64,000 bases of DNA from Schlegelella_A sp965246805 (GTDB lineage Bacteria; Pseudomonadota; Gammaproteobacteria; Burkholderiales; Burkholderiaceae_C): contig CBDFFO010000006.1 of NCBI GenBank assembly GCA_965246805.1, positions 124,001 to 188,000 on the forward strand, given 5' to 3'. Shown here piece by piece: positions 1-10,187 of this stretch (its first letter is position 1; every line of letters begins with the position of its first letter). The notes under the pieces are model-generated. The model saw nothing but the letters and a program-made list of their open reading frames with translations, had not been told where the DNA came from and searched no databases. The position numbers and the translations under genes are program-made.

Positions 1-645
1 TGGAAGATTGGCCGGCGCGATGTCGGCGACGGCGTGATCGTGGTCGTCGCGAAGGACGATCGGAAGATGCGCATCCAGGTCGCGAAGACCCTGCAGGGCG
101 CGATCCCCGACGTGATCGCCGGCCGCATCGTCAACGAGCAGATGGTGCCGGCGTTTCGCAACAACGATTTCGCGGGCGGCCTGAACGTCGCGGTCGACAT
201 GCTCGACAGGCGCATCGCCGGCGAGGCTCTGCCGGCGCCGACATCGGTGCCGAACGCGAACGCGAGAGCCGATCGCGGCGCCGGCTTCGATCTGCAGGAC
301 ATCGCGATCTTCCTGTTCGTCGGCGTGCCCATCGTCGGTGGCCTGCTGAGCCGTGTGATGGGCCGCAAGCTCGGCGCACTCGCAACCGGCGGCGCGGCCG
401 GTGCCATCGGATGGTGGTTGACGACGAGCGCGCTGGTCGCAGGCGCCGCCGGTGTCATCGCGCTGTTCCTCGTCGGCGTGGTCGGCATGGGCACCGGCAG
501 ACGCGGCATCGGTCCGGTCGTCTTCGGCGGCGGCGGGCTCGGCGGAGGCTCGTTCGGCGGTGGTTCAGGCGGCGGTTCGGGCGGTGGCTTCAGCTCGGGC
601 GGCGGCGGCAACTTCGACGGCGGCGGCGCCTCGGGCAGCTGGTGA
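1..645 (+). CDS. TPM-domain (YgcG-type) membrane protein, 5' end missing
   Basis: The reading frame is already open at base 1, so the N-terminus (signal peptide and first part of the TPM fold) lies outside the window. What remains begins with the end of a TPM domain, including IVVVAKDDRKMRIQ and the FAGGLNVAVDML helix. A hydrophobic segment follows (IAIFLFVGVPIVGGLLSRVM), then a second long one rich in Ala and Gly, and finally a Gly/Ser-only tail of about 40 residues. That tail is typical of YgcG proteins. Their biochemical role is not settled in bacteria; a membrane-anchored periplasmic domain is likely. The stop overlaps the start of the next TPM gene by one base (TGATG), so the two are probably co-translated. 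Confidence 0.8.
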   Translation, partial: WKIGRRDVGDGVIVVVAKDDRKMRIQVAKTLQGAIPDVIAGRIVNEQMVPAFRNNDFAGGLNVAVDMLDRRIAGEALPAPTSVPNANARADRGAGFDLQDIAIFLFVGVPIVGGLLSRVMGRKLGALATGGAAGAIGWWLTTSALVAGAAGVIALFLVGVVGMGTGRRGIGPVVFGGGGLGGGSFGGGSGGGSGGGFSSGGGGNFDGGGASGSW

Positions 646-1151
646 TGCGCTGGATCGCGCGCCTCGTCCGCCATCGCCTCGTCGACGAGCGCGATGCGTC
701 GCGCATGCTCGACGCGGCCGCACGCGAGCGCATCGGTGCGCGCGTGGCCGCGAGCGAAGCGGAGCACAGCGGCGAGATCCGCGTCTGCATCGAGGCCGGC
801 CTGCCGATGAGCTACCTCCGCCGCCATGCCACCGCACGCGATCGCGCGGTGGCGCTGTTCGGCAAGCTCGGCGTGTGGAACACCGAAGCGAACAACGGCG
901 TTCTGATCTACCTGCTGCTCGCCGAACAACGCATCGAGATCGTCGCCGACCGCGGTCTCAACCGCCACGTGGCCGATGCGACGTGGCAGACCCTCACCAC
1001 GTCGATGGCGACAGCGTTCCAGCGCGGTGAATTCGAAGCCGGTCTGAACCAGGCGGTCGACGCCGTCGATGCGCATCTCGTCGCGCACTTCGCGCTTGCG
1101 GCCGGCGCGGTCAACGTCAACGAATTGCCGGATACGCCGCTGGTGCTGTGA
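645..1151 (+). CDS. Small TPM-domain protein without membrane anchor
   Basis: This 168-residue protein starts at the ATG that overlaps the upstream stop (TGATG). An earlier in-frame ATG exists at 411, but using it would overlap the preceding gene almost completely, so 645 is chosen. It carries a TPM domain: SGEIRVCIEAGLP, then ALFGKLGVWNTEANNGVLIYL, IEIVADRGLN and the closing FEAGLNQAVDAVDAHL helix. There is no signal peptide and no hydrophobic segment. Paired TPM genes, one anchored with a Gly-rich tail and one soluble, are common next to lemA in Burkholderiales; lemA would lie upstream of the window. The 3' end overlaps convergent glpD by 35 bases. Confidence 0.8.
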   Translation: MRWIARLVRHRLVDERDASRMLDAAARERIGARVAASEAEHSGEIRVCIEAGLPMSYLRRHATARDRAVALFGKLGVWNTEANNGVLIYLLLAEQRIEIVADRGLNRHVADATWQTLTTSMATAFQRGEFEAGLNQAVDAVDAHLVAHFALAAGAVNVNELPDTPLVL

Positions 1152-2769
1152 GCGCTTCGGCCTGGCGCGCCTGCATCCAGGCCGAGACCGCCGCGCGCTC
1201 CGATTCGTTCAAGTGCAGGCCCAGCTTGCTGCGCCGCCACAGCACGTCGTTGCCGCTGCGCGCCCACTCGTGTTCGCGCAGGTATGAGAGCTCCGCCTCG
1301 TGAAGGCCGGGCGCGACTTCGGCGCCGAGCGGCCCCTCGAGCAGCACCTCGGCGCGGGTGCCGTAGGCGCGGACCCAGCGCCTGAGCAGCGGCCGCGGCC
1401 ACTTCGGCTGACGCGCCGCGAACGCGTCGACGACGCGCTCGAAGCTCATCAGTCGATCGGCGACGCGCGTGCGCGCGCGGCCGCTCGAGACGCGCCCATT
1501 CGCGACGAGCCAGGCCTCGAAATCGCCGCCCGGCAACGCGGCGGCTTCGGTCCATGCCGCGCGCCGCACCGAGGCCGCTTCAGACGATGCGAATTCGGTC
1601 AACATGTCGCCCACCTCTTCGGCGAGCTTGCGGAACGTCGTGATCTTGCCGCCCCACACCGAGAGCAGCGGCGCCGCTTCGCGGTCGAGCTCGAGCCGGT
1701 AGTCGCGCGTCACCGCCGACGGGTTGCCCGACTCGTCGTCGAGCAAAGGCCGCACGCCCGAATAGCTCCACACCACGTCGGCCGGTGCCACCGGCTTCGT
1801 GAAGTAACGGCTCGCCTGCGCGCAGAGGTACGCGATCTCGCCGGCATCGATCTTGGCCGCGCCGATCGCGCCGTGGTGTTCGACATCGGTGGTGCCGATC
1901 AACGTGAATTCGCGCTCGTACGGGATCGCGAAGATGATGCGCTTGTCGGGGTTCTGGAAGATGTACGCGTGGTCGTGCTCGAACAGCTTCTGGACGACGA
2001 TGTGGCTGCCCTTCACGAGCCTGAGCGCATGCGCGCGCGGCGCGTGGGCATGCTCGGCCAGGAACTGCGCGGCCCACGGGCCTGCCGCGTTGACGAGCGC
2101 CTTTGCGCGCACGACGCGTTCGTTGCCGAGTTCGCTCTGCAAGGTCAGCGTCCATTGCGTGGCACTGCGCGCGGCATCGATGCAGCGCCAGTGCGTGAGC
2201 ACTTCGGCGCCGCGTGAGGCCGCATCGACGGCGCACAACACCACCAGCCGCGCGTCGTCGACCCAGCCATCGGAATAGATGAAGCCTTTGCCGAAGCGCG
2301 GCTGCAGCGGCTTGCCGGCCGAATGCTTGCGCAGGTTCACGGTGCGCGACGGCGGCAACAGCTCGCGCGGCGCGAGGTGGTCGTACAGGAAGAGGCCGGC
2401 GCGGATCATCCAGGCCGGGCGCATCGACGGGTCGTGCGGCATCACGAAGCGCAGCGGCCACATGATGTGCGGGGCGCTCTTCAACAGGCGCTCGCGCTCG
2501 CCGAGCGCCTTCTTCACCAGCGAGAACTCGCGGTACTCGAGATAGCGCAGGCCGCCATGGATCAGCTTGGTCGACGACGACGAGGTGTGCTGCGCGAGAT
2601 CGTCCTTCTCGGTGAGCAGTACCGTCATGCCACGGCCTGCGAGGTCGCGTGCGATGCCGGCGCCGTTCACGCCCCCGCCGATCACGGCCACATCGAACAG
2701 CTGAGTGGCACTGGGTCCGGCGGCTGGCGATGCGGTGGCGTCCAAGCGAAATCCCGGCCCGATCGACAT
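1117..2769 (-). CDS. glpD: Aerobic glycerol-3-phosphate dehydrogenase
   Basis: This 550-residue FAD enzyme oxidises sn-glycerol 3-phosphate to dihydroxyacetone phosphate and passes electrons to the membrane quinone pool. The N-terminal Rossmann motif DVAVIGGGVNGAGIARDLAG begins near residue 26. It is followed by the family signature around TKLIHGGLRYLEYREFSLV, and the C-terminal part is the GlpD cap domain. Length is normal for the family, with about 20 extra N-terminal residues. It is head to head with glpK, with about 26 bases between the two starts, so the promoters must lie partly inside coding sequence. No GlpR regulator or GlpF facilitator is visible in the window. Its 3' end overlaps the convergent TPM gene. 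Confidence 0.95.
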   Translation of the reverse strand: MSIGPGFRLDATASPAAGPSATQLFDVAVIGGGVNGAGIARDLAGRGMTVLLTEKDDLAQHTSSSSTKLIHGGLRYLEYREFSLVKKALGERERLLKSAPHIMWPLRFVMPHDPSMRPAWMIRAGLFLYDHLAPRELLPPSRTVNLRKHSAGKPLQPRFGKGFIYSDGWVDDARLVVLCAVDAASRGAEVLTHWRCIDAARSATQWTLTLQSELGNERVVRAKALVNAAGPWAAQFLAEHAHAPRAHALRLVKGSHIVVQKLFEHDHAYIFQNPDKRIIFAIPYEREFTLIGTTDVEHHGAIGAAKIDAGEIAYLCAQASRYFTKPVAPADVVWSYSGVRPLLDDESGNPSAVTRDYRLELDREAAPLLSVWGGKITTFRKLAEEVGDMLTEFASSEAASVRRAAWTEAAALPGGDFEAWLVANGRVSSGRARTRVADRLMSFERVVDAFAARQPKWPRPLLRRWVRAYGTRAEVLLEGPLGAEVAPGLHEAELSYLREHEWARSGNDVLWRRSKLGLHLNESERAAVSAWMQARQAEALTAPAAYPAIR

Positions 2770-2795
2770 GCGGGCGCGGCTTATTCTTGCAGGCC

Positions 2796-4313
<1,518 letters not shown>

Positions 4314-4335
4314 CGCGCGCCTTCGCGGCGTGGCC

Positions 4336-6036
4336 TCAGGCCGCTTGCGCTGTCGCCGCGGGGGCGGCGGTGATGCGCATCGCCGGCACTTGGCCGTACG
4401 TGAAGCCGCGCCACAACCATTCGACCGGCCCGTAGCGGAAGCGCGCGAGCCACCAGTGGCTGAAGGCGAGCTGCGCCGCGTAGACGACCGCGACGAAGAC
4501 CACCTGCGCTGACCGCGACCAGCCCCAGTGGCCGAGCCCAAAGCCATAGAAGAACGTCGCGCAGACGAGGGACTGCATCAGGTAGTTCGTCAGCGCCATG
4601 CGGCCGAGCGGCGCCAGCACGCGGATGCGCGACCCGCCGCCGTGGCTGTACAGCATCGTCACCACTAGACCGACGTAGCCGAGACAGGCCGGCAGGTTGC
4701 CGAGCATGAGCAGGCCGTGCGCGATGCCCCAGCCGTCGTGGCGGTCGCCCGGCGTGTGCGACACCGCGATCAGGCTCGACAGCAAGCCGAGGCCGATGCC
4801 CACCGGCAGCCCGTAGAGCGCGAGCTTGCGGAAGAACGGCAGGTGATCGGCCGGCCGCTCCATCACGCCCGAGCGCACAAACCAGGTGCCGAGCAGGAAC
4901 ATGCTCACCAGCAGCACCGCGAAGCCGCCGTCGTTGGCCGCCTTCTCGACGAAGCGGCTCGCTCGCCAGTCCTCCGCCTGCCCGTAGCGGCCGGTCGTGA
5001 AGATGCGCGTTTCGTCGAGCTTGCGGGTCGCGGCTTCGGCGAGGCTCTTCTCGCGCTCGACCTTCACTTCCTTTGCGCGCGCCAGCTCCGCCTCGGCCGC
5101 CGCATCGACCGGCGCCTTCGACGCAGTCGACGCCAGCACCGCTTCCGGGTCCGGCATCATGTGCTGGACGCCGCTGATGAGCGTCATCGTCAGCGCCATG
5201 AAGACATAGACGCTCACGGCCAGGCGAACGCTGCGCTTCTCGGCGGGCCGGTGAAACCGCCAAGACAGCCAGCCGGCGATCAGCAGCAGCGGCCCGAGGA
5301 CCGCGAGCGGCGCACGCGGGCCGACCGGCGCGGCGGGCAACACCCAGACCACCACCGCGGCGATGCAGAGCGCGACGCCCATCGCCATGAACGCGAACGA
5401 CGAGAGAGGCACGCTGCGGCCGCGCCAGCCGATCCGCTTTTCGCTGCGCAGATAGAGGGCGAGCAAGCCCATCGTCGCGAGGCCGCCGGCGAGCCGGAAG
5501 AACAGGTCGGCACGCGGGATGAAGCCCAGGCCGATCAGCGCTGCGCAGCCGATCACGATCGGCCACGGCCTGCCATACAGCACGATCAGCAGGCCGAGCG
5601 CGCCCATCGCGTAGCTGAAGAGGATGTCGCCCTCCCATACGAAGATGTAGTGGAGCGCACCGAACACCGCGAGCGCGAGGATGCGCCGCAGGTAGACGTG
5701 CTTGAAGTCGAGCCGGCCGGCGCGTTCGGCGCGCACCAGCATCACCGCGAAGCCCATGCCGAACAGCAGCGAGAAGATCGTCCAAAACTTGCCCGCCACG
5801 AAGTAGTTGACGACGAAGTTGCAGAGCCAGTCGACGCCGGCCGCCGTGCGCGGGATGCCCTCGTTGAACGCGGCAAACGGCCGGTTGAACCACTCGATGT
5901 TCATCAGGAAGATGCCGAGCAGCGCGAAACCGCGCACCACGTCGAGTGCTTCGATGCGCTGGTTTTCGGCCAGCGGCGCGAACGACGTGAGGCTGCGCGG
6001 GTGGGGCGGTGCTGCGCTCGGGAGGGCTTCGTCCAC
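4336..6036 (-). CDS. DUF418 (YeiB-type) multi-spanning membrane protein
   Basis: This 566-residue integral membrane protein starts with the family hallmark RIEALDVVRGFALLGIFLMNIE. About ten hydrophobic segments follow, and the C-terminal DUF418 domain contains GRMALTNYLMQS, ending with HWWLARFRYGPVEWLWRGFTYG. These signatures match the YeiB/DUF418 group, whose members are thought to be transporters or acyl-transfer-related membrane proteins. The function is not established. A charged stretch in the middle (about residues 285-320, rich in Ala, Glu and Lys) is predicted to form a soluble coiled segment between membrane blocks. It converges on glpK with only 22 bases between the stops. Confidence 0.85.
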   Translation of the reverse strand: MDEALPSAAPPHPRSLTSFAPLAENQRIEALDVVRGFALLGIFLMNIEWFNRPFAAFNEGIPRTAAGVDWLCNFVVNYFVAGKFWTIFSLLFGMGFAVMLVRAERAGRLDFKHVYLRRILALAVFGALHYIFVWEGDILFSYAMGALGLLIVLYGRPWPIVIGCAALIGLGFIPRADLFFRLAGGLATMGLLALYLRSEKRIGWRGRSVPLSSFAFMAMGVALCIAAVVVWVLPAAPVGPRAPLAVLGPLLLIAGWLSWRFHRPAEKRSVRLAVSVYVFMALTMTLISGVQHMMPDPEAVLASTASKAPVDAAAEAELARAKEVKVEREKSLAEAATRKLDETRIFTTGRYGQAEDWRASRFVEKAANDGGFAVLLVSMFLLGTWFVRSGVMERPADHLPFFRKLALYGLPVGIGLGLLSSLIAVSHTPGDRHDGWGIAHGLLMLGNLPACLGYVGLVVTMLYSHGGGSRIRVLAPLGRMALTNYLMQSLVCATFFYGFGLGHWGWSRSAQVVFVAVVYAAQLAFSHWWLARFRYGPVEWLWRGFTYGQVPAMRITAAPAATAQAA

Positions 6037-6169
6037 GGGGTGCTCCTGTTCTCAGGCGCGGGTGTCGCGTGTGGGCATCGTGACAGACGCAGCCGCTGGC
6101 GGCAACGCCGTGCGACGGAATGCGGAAATCGAGGCATCGGCCGCGTCGCCGAGGCGAACCCGCGACGCG

Positions 6170-6635
6170 CTACCCCAGTTCGTAGAACCGCATGTCGACG
6201 CGGTCCGGGTGGCGCGCGCCCGTGCCCACGAAGACGCGCTCGCGCAGCCAGAGGAAGGCGGGCGACGCGGTCTCGAAGGTCGGCACGCAGCGGAAATAGA
6301 CGAGCGCCGGATCGACCGGCTCGCCGCGCACGAGGCGTGCGGTGAGGTCGGCCGGCGCCACGCGCATCGCTTGGTTGCGCACGTAGATCAGGTCGCCGCC
6401 GTCAGAGCTCGATCACGTAATGCGCTTCGAGCAACGCGAGCGTCTCGCTCGCTACGAGCTGGTGATCGGCGCCGCCCGGCAGCACGCGTGCGGTCCAGCC
6501 ATCGCCCGTGATGGCGCCGCCGGTGATCGGGATCAGGCGGCGGAAGCCCCGACCGGTTTGTCCGATCTCGACCGGCTTGCCGACCTGCACCGACAGGTCG
6601 GCAAACACGTTCAACGCAGGGGTGGGCAGCGACAT
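6170..6635 (-). pseudogene. DUF3237 family protein interrupted by a single-base frameshift
   Basis: Two adjacent minus-strand frames together make one DUF3237 protein of about 154 residues, the usual size. The first (6402-6635) starts MSLPTPALNVFADLSVQVGK and carries IPITGGAITGDGWTARVLPGGADHQL. It runs into TGA directly after HYVIEL. The second (6170-6382) resumes with IYVRNQAMRV and ends in the family C-terminus FLWLRERVFVGTGARHPDRV. Deleting one T at 6404 fuses the two as YVIELDGGDLIYVRNQAMR, which is what the family normally shows. The event is therefore one extra base. It may be a real mutation or a sequencing error. The family's function is unknown. Confidence 0.8.
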
Positions 6636-6701
6636 GACGGGACGGCGCGGGGCTTGCCGGTATGGGACGGATCGAGGCGTCGTCGGCGCGGTGTTCGGGA
6701 A

Positions 6702-8210
6702 CTACTGCCAGCTCAAGGCCGCGAAGTCGTTCGCGAAGATTGGCGAGCTGCTCCACAAACCCTTCAAGCGCTTGTTCGCCACCGCGAACTGCGGCAACTG
6801 GAAGAGCCACGCGTTGACCGAGTCGTTGGCGAGCTGGCGCTGGATGTCGCCGAGCAGCTTCAGGCGCAGCCTCGGATCGGTGCTCGCGTTGTAGGCCGCG
6901 AGCAGGTCGCGAAAGGCCTTCGAGTCGTAGCCGTAGTAGTAGCCAGGGTCCGCGTAGCGGTCGAAGTCGAGCGGCTCGACATGGCTGATGACGGTGAGGT
7001 CGTACTGGCCCTTGAACGCGCCCGAGAGCCACTGCGCCCACTCGACGTTCTCGATCTTCGCGACGATGCCGACCTTCGCGAGCTGCGCCGCGATGATCTC
7101 GCCGCCCTTTCGCGCATAGCCCGGCGGCGGCAGCGTCAGCGTCACGTTGAGCGGCAACGGCACGCCGGCTTCCTTCAGCAGCGCCTTCGCCTTCTCCGGG
7201 TTGTACGGGTTCACCTGCGTGAGGTCGACATAGCCCACGTCGCTCGGCACCATGTGGCTGCCGATCGGCGCGCCGAAGCCTTCGAGCGCGCCGTCGATGA
7301 GGGCCTTGCGGTCGATCGCCGCGGCGACCGCGCGGCGCACGCGCACGTCGTCGAACGGCGCGCGCTTGTTGTTGATCGCGAGCAGCGTTTTGCCTTCGGT
7401 GCCGCCCGGCGTGACCGTGAAGCGGCCATCGCCACGCAGCTGCGCCAGGTTCTCGGCGGCGCCGAAGCGCGCCATGCCGTCGATGTCGCCGGCGAGCAGC
7501 GCAGCCATCTGCGCGGCCGCGTCGTTGATGAAGCGCACCGTGACCTTCTTCATCCTCACCGCCGCAGCGTCGCGGTACTGCTCGTTCTTCACCAGCGTGA
7601 TCGCCGAGCCGCGAGCCCAGCTTTCGAAGCGATAGGGGCCGGTGCCTATCGGCTTGCTCGCGGTGGTGGCCGCGCTCTTCGGGTCGAGGATCACCGCGGT
7701 GTTCTCGCCCATGCGAAAGAGGAAGTTGCCGTCGGGCTGCGCGAGCACCACGATGACCGTGAGCGGGTCGGGCGTGTCGATGCGGCTGATGTTGTCGAAG
7801 ACCGCTTTCTTCGCCTTGTTGGTCGAGCCGTTCGCCTTCGCGCGCTCGAAGCTGAACTTCACGTCGCTCGCGTCGAACGCTTCGCCGTCGTGGAAGGTCA
7901 CGCCCTTCTTCAGGCGGAAGGTGTAGCTCTTGCCATCGGGGTCGACGCGCCACGACTCGGCCAAGAGCGGCGTGACCTTGCCGCTCATTTCGATCTTGGT
8001 GAGGCCTTCGAGCACGTTGTAGTGAACGACCTCGCCGATCGCCGCGGCCGACGCGACGGTCGGGTCGAGGCCCGGCGACGGCTCGAGCACCATCGCAAGC
8101 ACGACGCTCTCCTTGCGCGCTTGCGCGTGGGCGATCGACGGCAAGGCGCCGGCGATCACGAGGCTGGTCGCGATGGCGAGGCGTGCAACGGCAAGAAGGC
8201 GACGGGACAT
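6702..8210 (-). CDS. ABC transporter substrate-binding protein (peptide/nickel family 5)
   Basis: This 502-residue periplasmic solute receptor belongs to SBP family 5 (DppA/OppA type). It has a Sec signal peptide with cleavage likely after AHA near residue 28. The family signature lies at the N-terminal side (VHYNVLEGLTKIEMSGKVTPLLAESWRV). It is followed by YTFRLKKGVTFHDGEAFDASDVKFSFER, which is diagnostic of the family. The gene is the last of the transporter cluster: the two ATPases and two permeases lie upstream on the same strand. The ligand cannot be told from sequence; dipeptides, oligopeptides, opines and glutathione are all possible for this family. Confidence 0.92.
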   Translation of the reverse strand: MSRRLLAVARLAIATSLVIAGALPSIAHAQARKESVVLAMVLEPSPGLDPTVASAAAIGEVVHYNVLEGLTKIEMSGKVTPLLAESWRVDPDGKSYTFRLKKGVTFHDGEAFDASDVKFSFERAKANGSTNKAKKAVFDNISRIDTPDPLTVIVVLAQPDGNFLFRMGENTAVILDPKSAATTASKPIGTGPYRFESWARGSAITLVKNEQYRDAAAVRMKKVTVRFINDAAAQMAALLAGDIDGMARFGAAENLAQLRGDGRFTVTPGGTEGKTLLAINNKRAPFDDVRVRRAVAAAIDRKALIDGALEGFGAPIGSHMVPSDVGYVDLTQVNPYNPEKAKALLKEAGVPLPLNVTLTLPPPGYARKGGEIIAAQLAKVGIVAKIENVEWAQWLSGAFKGQYDLTVISHVEPLDFDRYADPGYYYGYDSKAFRDLLAAYNASTDPRLRLKLLGDIQRQLANDSVNAWLFQLPQFAVANKRLKGLWSSSPIFANDFAALSWQ

Positions 8211-8311
8211 GGCGGTGTCGGCGGTGGCGAGGAAGGTGATGCGAGCGCGACTCTAGTGCCCTTTGCGAAGGCCGCGAAATCCGACGGGCTCGGGCGGTGG
8301 TCGGCGCGGGC

Positions 8312-9112
8312 TTACCGCGCAGCCGACGTCGAACCCGGCACTGCCGCGACCAGCGCTCGGGTGTACGGATCGGCCGGATTGCGCAGCACATCGTCGACCG
8401 GCCCTCGTTCGACGACGCGGCCCTCGAGCATCACCATCACCTCGTCGCAGAGGTGCTGAACGACAGCGAGATCGTGGCTGATGAACAGGTAGGTGATGCC
8501 GAACTGCTGCTGCAGGTCGAGCATCAGGTTGAGCACCTGCGCCTGCACCGACACGTCGAGCGCGCTCACCGGCTCGTCGGCGACGATGAGAAGCGGCCGC
8601 GTGACGAGCGCGCGTGCGATCGCGACGCGCTGGCGCTGGCCGCCGGAGAACTCGTGCGGGTGCTTCGCCGCATCGGCCGCGCCGAGGCCGACGGCTTCGA
8701 GTGCCGCGACGACCCGATCGAAGGCGTCGCGCGCGCCGACCGCCGCATCGAGCGGCTCGGCGACGATGCGGGCGACGCTCATGCGAGGGTCGAGCGAGCC
8801 GTGAGGGTCCTGGAACACCATCTGGAAATCGCGTCGCGCGACGCGCAGCATGGCCGGCTTCAACGCGTTCAGGTCCTGGCCCAGCAGGCTGACGCGGCCC
8901 GACGTCGGCGGCTCGAGCGCCATCACGAGCCGCGCCAGCGTCGACTTGCCCGAGCCCGATTCGCCGACCACGCCGAGGTTGCGGCCGGCCTGCAGCGTGA
9001 AGCTCACGCCACGCAGCGCGTGCACCGCTGGCGCCGGCGCGAACAGCCGCTCGCGTGGCAACGCGTAGCGCTTGACGAGGGCATCGGCGACGAGCAGCGG
9101 CGCGTTCGTCAT
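8312..9112 (-). CDS. Peptide-type ABC importer ATP-binding protein (DppF/OppF-like)
   Basis: This 266-residue ATPase drives import together with its partner encoded just upstream. Walker A is GESGSGKST (about residues 50-58), the Q-loop is MVFQDPHGSLDPRM, the ABC signature is EFSGGQRQRVAIARAL, Walker B is LLIVADEPVSALD and the H-loop is FISHDL. The start ATG at 9112 overlaps the upstream stop in ATGA, which fixes it and implies translational coupling. The open frame extends far upstream, but only inside the preceding gene. It is shorter than typical DppF because the C-terminal oligopeptide-transporter extension is reduced. There are 101 bases to the substrate-binding protein gene. Confidence 0.92.
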   Translation of the reverse strand: MTNAPLLVADALVKRYALPRERLFAPAPAVHALRGVSFTLQAGRNLGVVGESGSGKSTLARLVMALEPPTSGRVSLLGQDLNALKPAMLRVARRDFQMVFQDPHGSLDPRMSVARIVAEPLDAAVGARDAFDRVVAALEAVGLGAADAAKHPHEFSGGQRQRVAIARALVTRPLLIVADEPVSALDVSVQAQVLNLMLDLQQQFGITYLFISHDLAVVQHLCDEVMVMLEGRVVERGPVDDVLRNPADPYTRALVAAVPGSTSAAR

Positions 9113-10095
9113 TGCAGCGCGTCGAGACGGATGCAGCGCGCGGCGTGGCCGGCCGTCACCTCGACCATCGGCGGCAGCGCGATGCCGCAGGCGTCGATCG
9201 CCCACGCGCAGCGCGGCTGGAACGGGCAGCCGGCGGGCATCTCGGCGAGCGTCGGCACACGGCCGGGAATTGTGGCGAGACGTGGCCGGGCGCCGTCGAT
9301 GCGGCTCCGGACGCCGCGCGGGCTCGCCGCGAAGAGCCCCTTGCTGTACGGGTGCGAGCGACGTTCGAACACCGCCGCGGTCGGCCCCGACTCGACCACC
9401 GTGCCGCCGTACATCACGAGCAGGCGCGAGACTCGGTCGGCCATCACGCCGAGGTCGTGGCTGATCAGCAGCATCGTCATCGCGCGCTCGGCGACGAGCC
9501 CGGTGAGCAGGTCGAGCGTCTCGCGCTGGATCGTCGCGTCGAGCGCGGTGGTCGGCTCGTCGGCGATCAGCAACTGCGGTTCGCAGGCGAGCGCCATCGC
9601 GATCGTCACGCGCTGGCGCTGGCCGCCGGAGAGCTGGTGGGGGAAGGCGTCGAGCCGCGTGGCCGCATCCGCGAGATGCACGCGCTCGAGCAGGCGCAAG
9701 GCTTGCGCACGCGCCGCGGCGCGGCTCAAGCCGCGATGGACCCGCCACGGCTCGGCCACCTGGTCGCCGATGGTGTGCAGCGGGTTCAGCGCCGTCATCG
9801 GTTCCTGGAACACCATCGCGATGCGATTGCCGCGCAACGCGTTCATCGAACGGTCGTCGAGCCCGATGAGATCGCGACCTTCGAACGCGACCCGACCCGA
9901 CACGCTGGCGCCTTCCGGCAACAGGCCCATCAGCGCCAGCGCCGTCATCGATTTGCCGCTGCCGCTCTCGCCGACGAGGCCGACGGTTTCGCCTCGCGCG
10001 ATCGTGAAGCTCACGTCGCGCAGCGCGTCAACGTCGCCCTGCGCGCTCGGCAGGCCAACGCGCAGATCGGTGACGTCGAGCACGGTGTGGCTCAC
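9109..10095 (-). CDS. Peptide-type ABC importer ATP-binding protein (DppD/OppD-like)
   Basis: This 328-residue ATPase is the first of the pair. Walker A is GESGSGKS (about residues 42-49), the Q-loop is MVFQEPMTALNPL, the ABC signature is LSGGQRQRVTIAMAL, Walker B is LLIADEPTTALD and the switch His is in LISHDLGV. The C-terminal oligopeptide/dipeptide-transporter domain is present, with Cys in AGCPFQPRCAWAIDACG; in this family that region can bind an iron-sulphur cluster. The start is set at GTG 10095 (VSHTVLDVTDLRV), where family similarity begins. The upstream in-frame residues would be translated from a repeat element and are unlikely to be real. The permease gene ends 85 bases upstream. 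Confidence 0.9.
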   Translation of the reverse strand: MSHTVLDVTDLRVGLPSAQGDVDALRDVSFTIARGETVGLVGESGSGKSMTALALMGLLPEGASVSGRVAFEGRDLIGLDDRSMNALRGNRIAMVFQEPMTALNPLHTIGDQVAEPWRVHRGLSRAAARAQALRLLERVHLADAATRLDAFPHQLSGGQRQRVTIAMALACEPQLLIADEPTTALDATIQRETLDLLTGLVAERAMTMLLISHDLGVMADRVSRLLVMYGGTVVESGPTAAVFERRSHPYSKGLFAASPRGVRSRIDGARPRLATIPGRVPTLAEMPAGCPFQPRCAWAIDACGIALPPMVEVTAGHAARCIRLDALQ

Positions 10096-10108
10096 GAAAC
10101 GAAACCTT

Positions 10109-10187
10109 CGCGCTGCGCGCTCCGGTATTCGCCCGAGGACCCGGAGGGGCCTCTTCGTGGCCCTTGGCGCCCAGGCGGGCTCATGCG
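10109..10187 (-). repeat. Dispersed repeat, copy A, at the 3' end of the DppC-like gene
   Basis: This stretch of about 79 bases is closely similar to 63461-63539. Read on the minus strand, both copies start with GCATGAGCC, in which TGA is the stop of the upstream gene. They continue with a core reading (plus strand) CCCGAGGACCC, then GGAGGGGCCT and CTTCGTGGC, and end in a CGCGCTG.GCGC segment. The core folds as an imperfect hairpin (CGAGG pairs with CCTC/TTCG, inner CCC with GGG). The only change in the inner loop between copies is GGA versus GAA. It is non-coding and lies between two transporter genes. It is probably one of a family of short interspersed elements in this genome. Confidence 0.7.
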
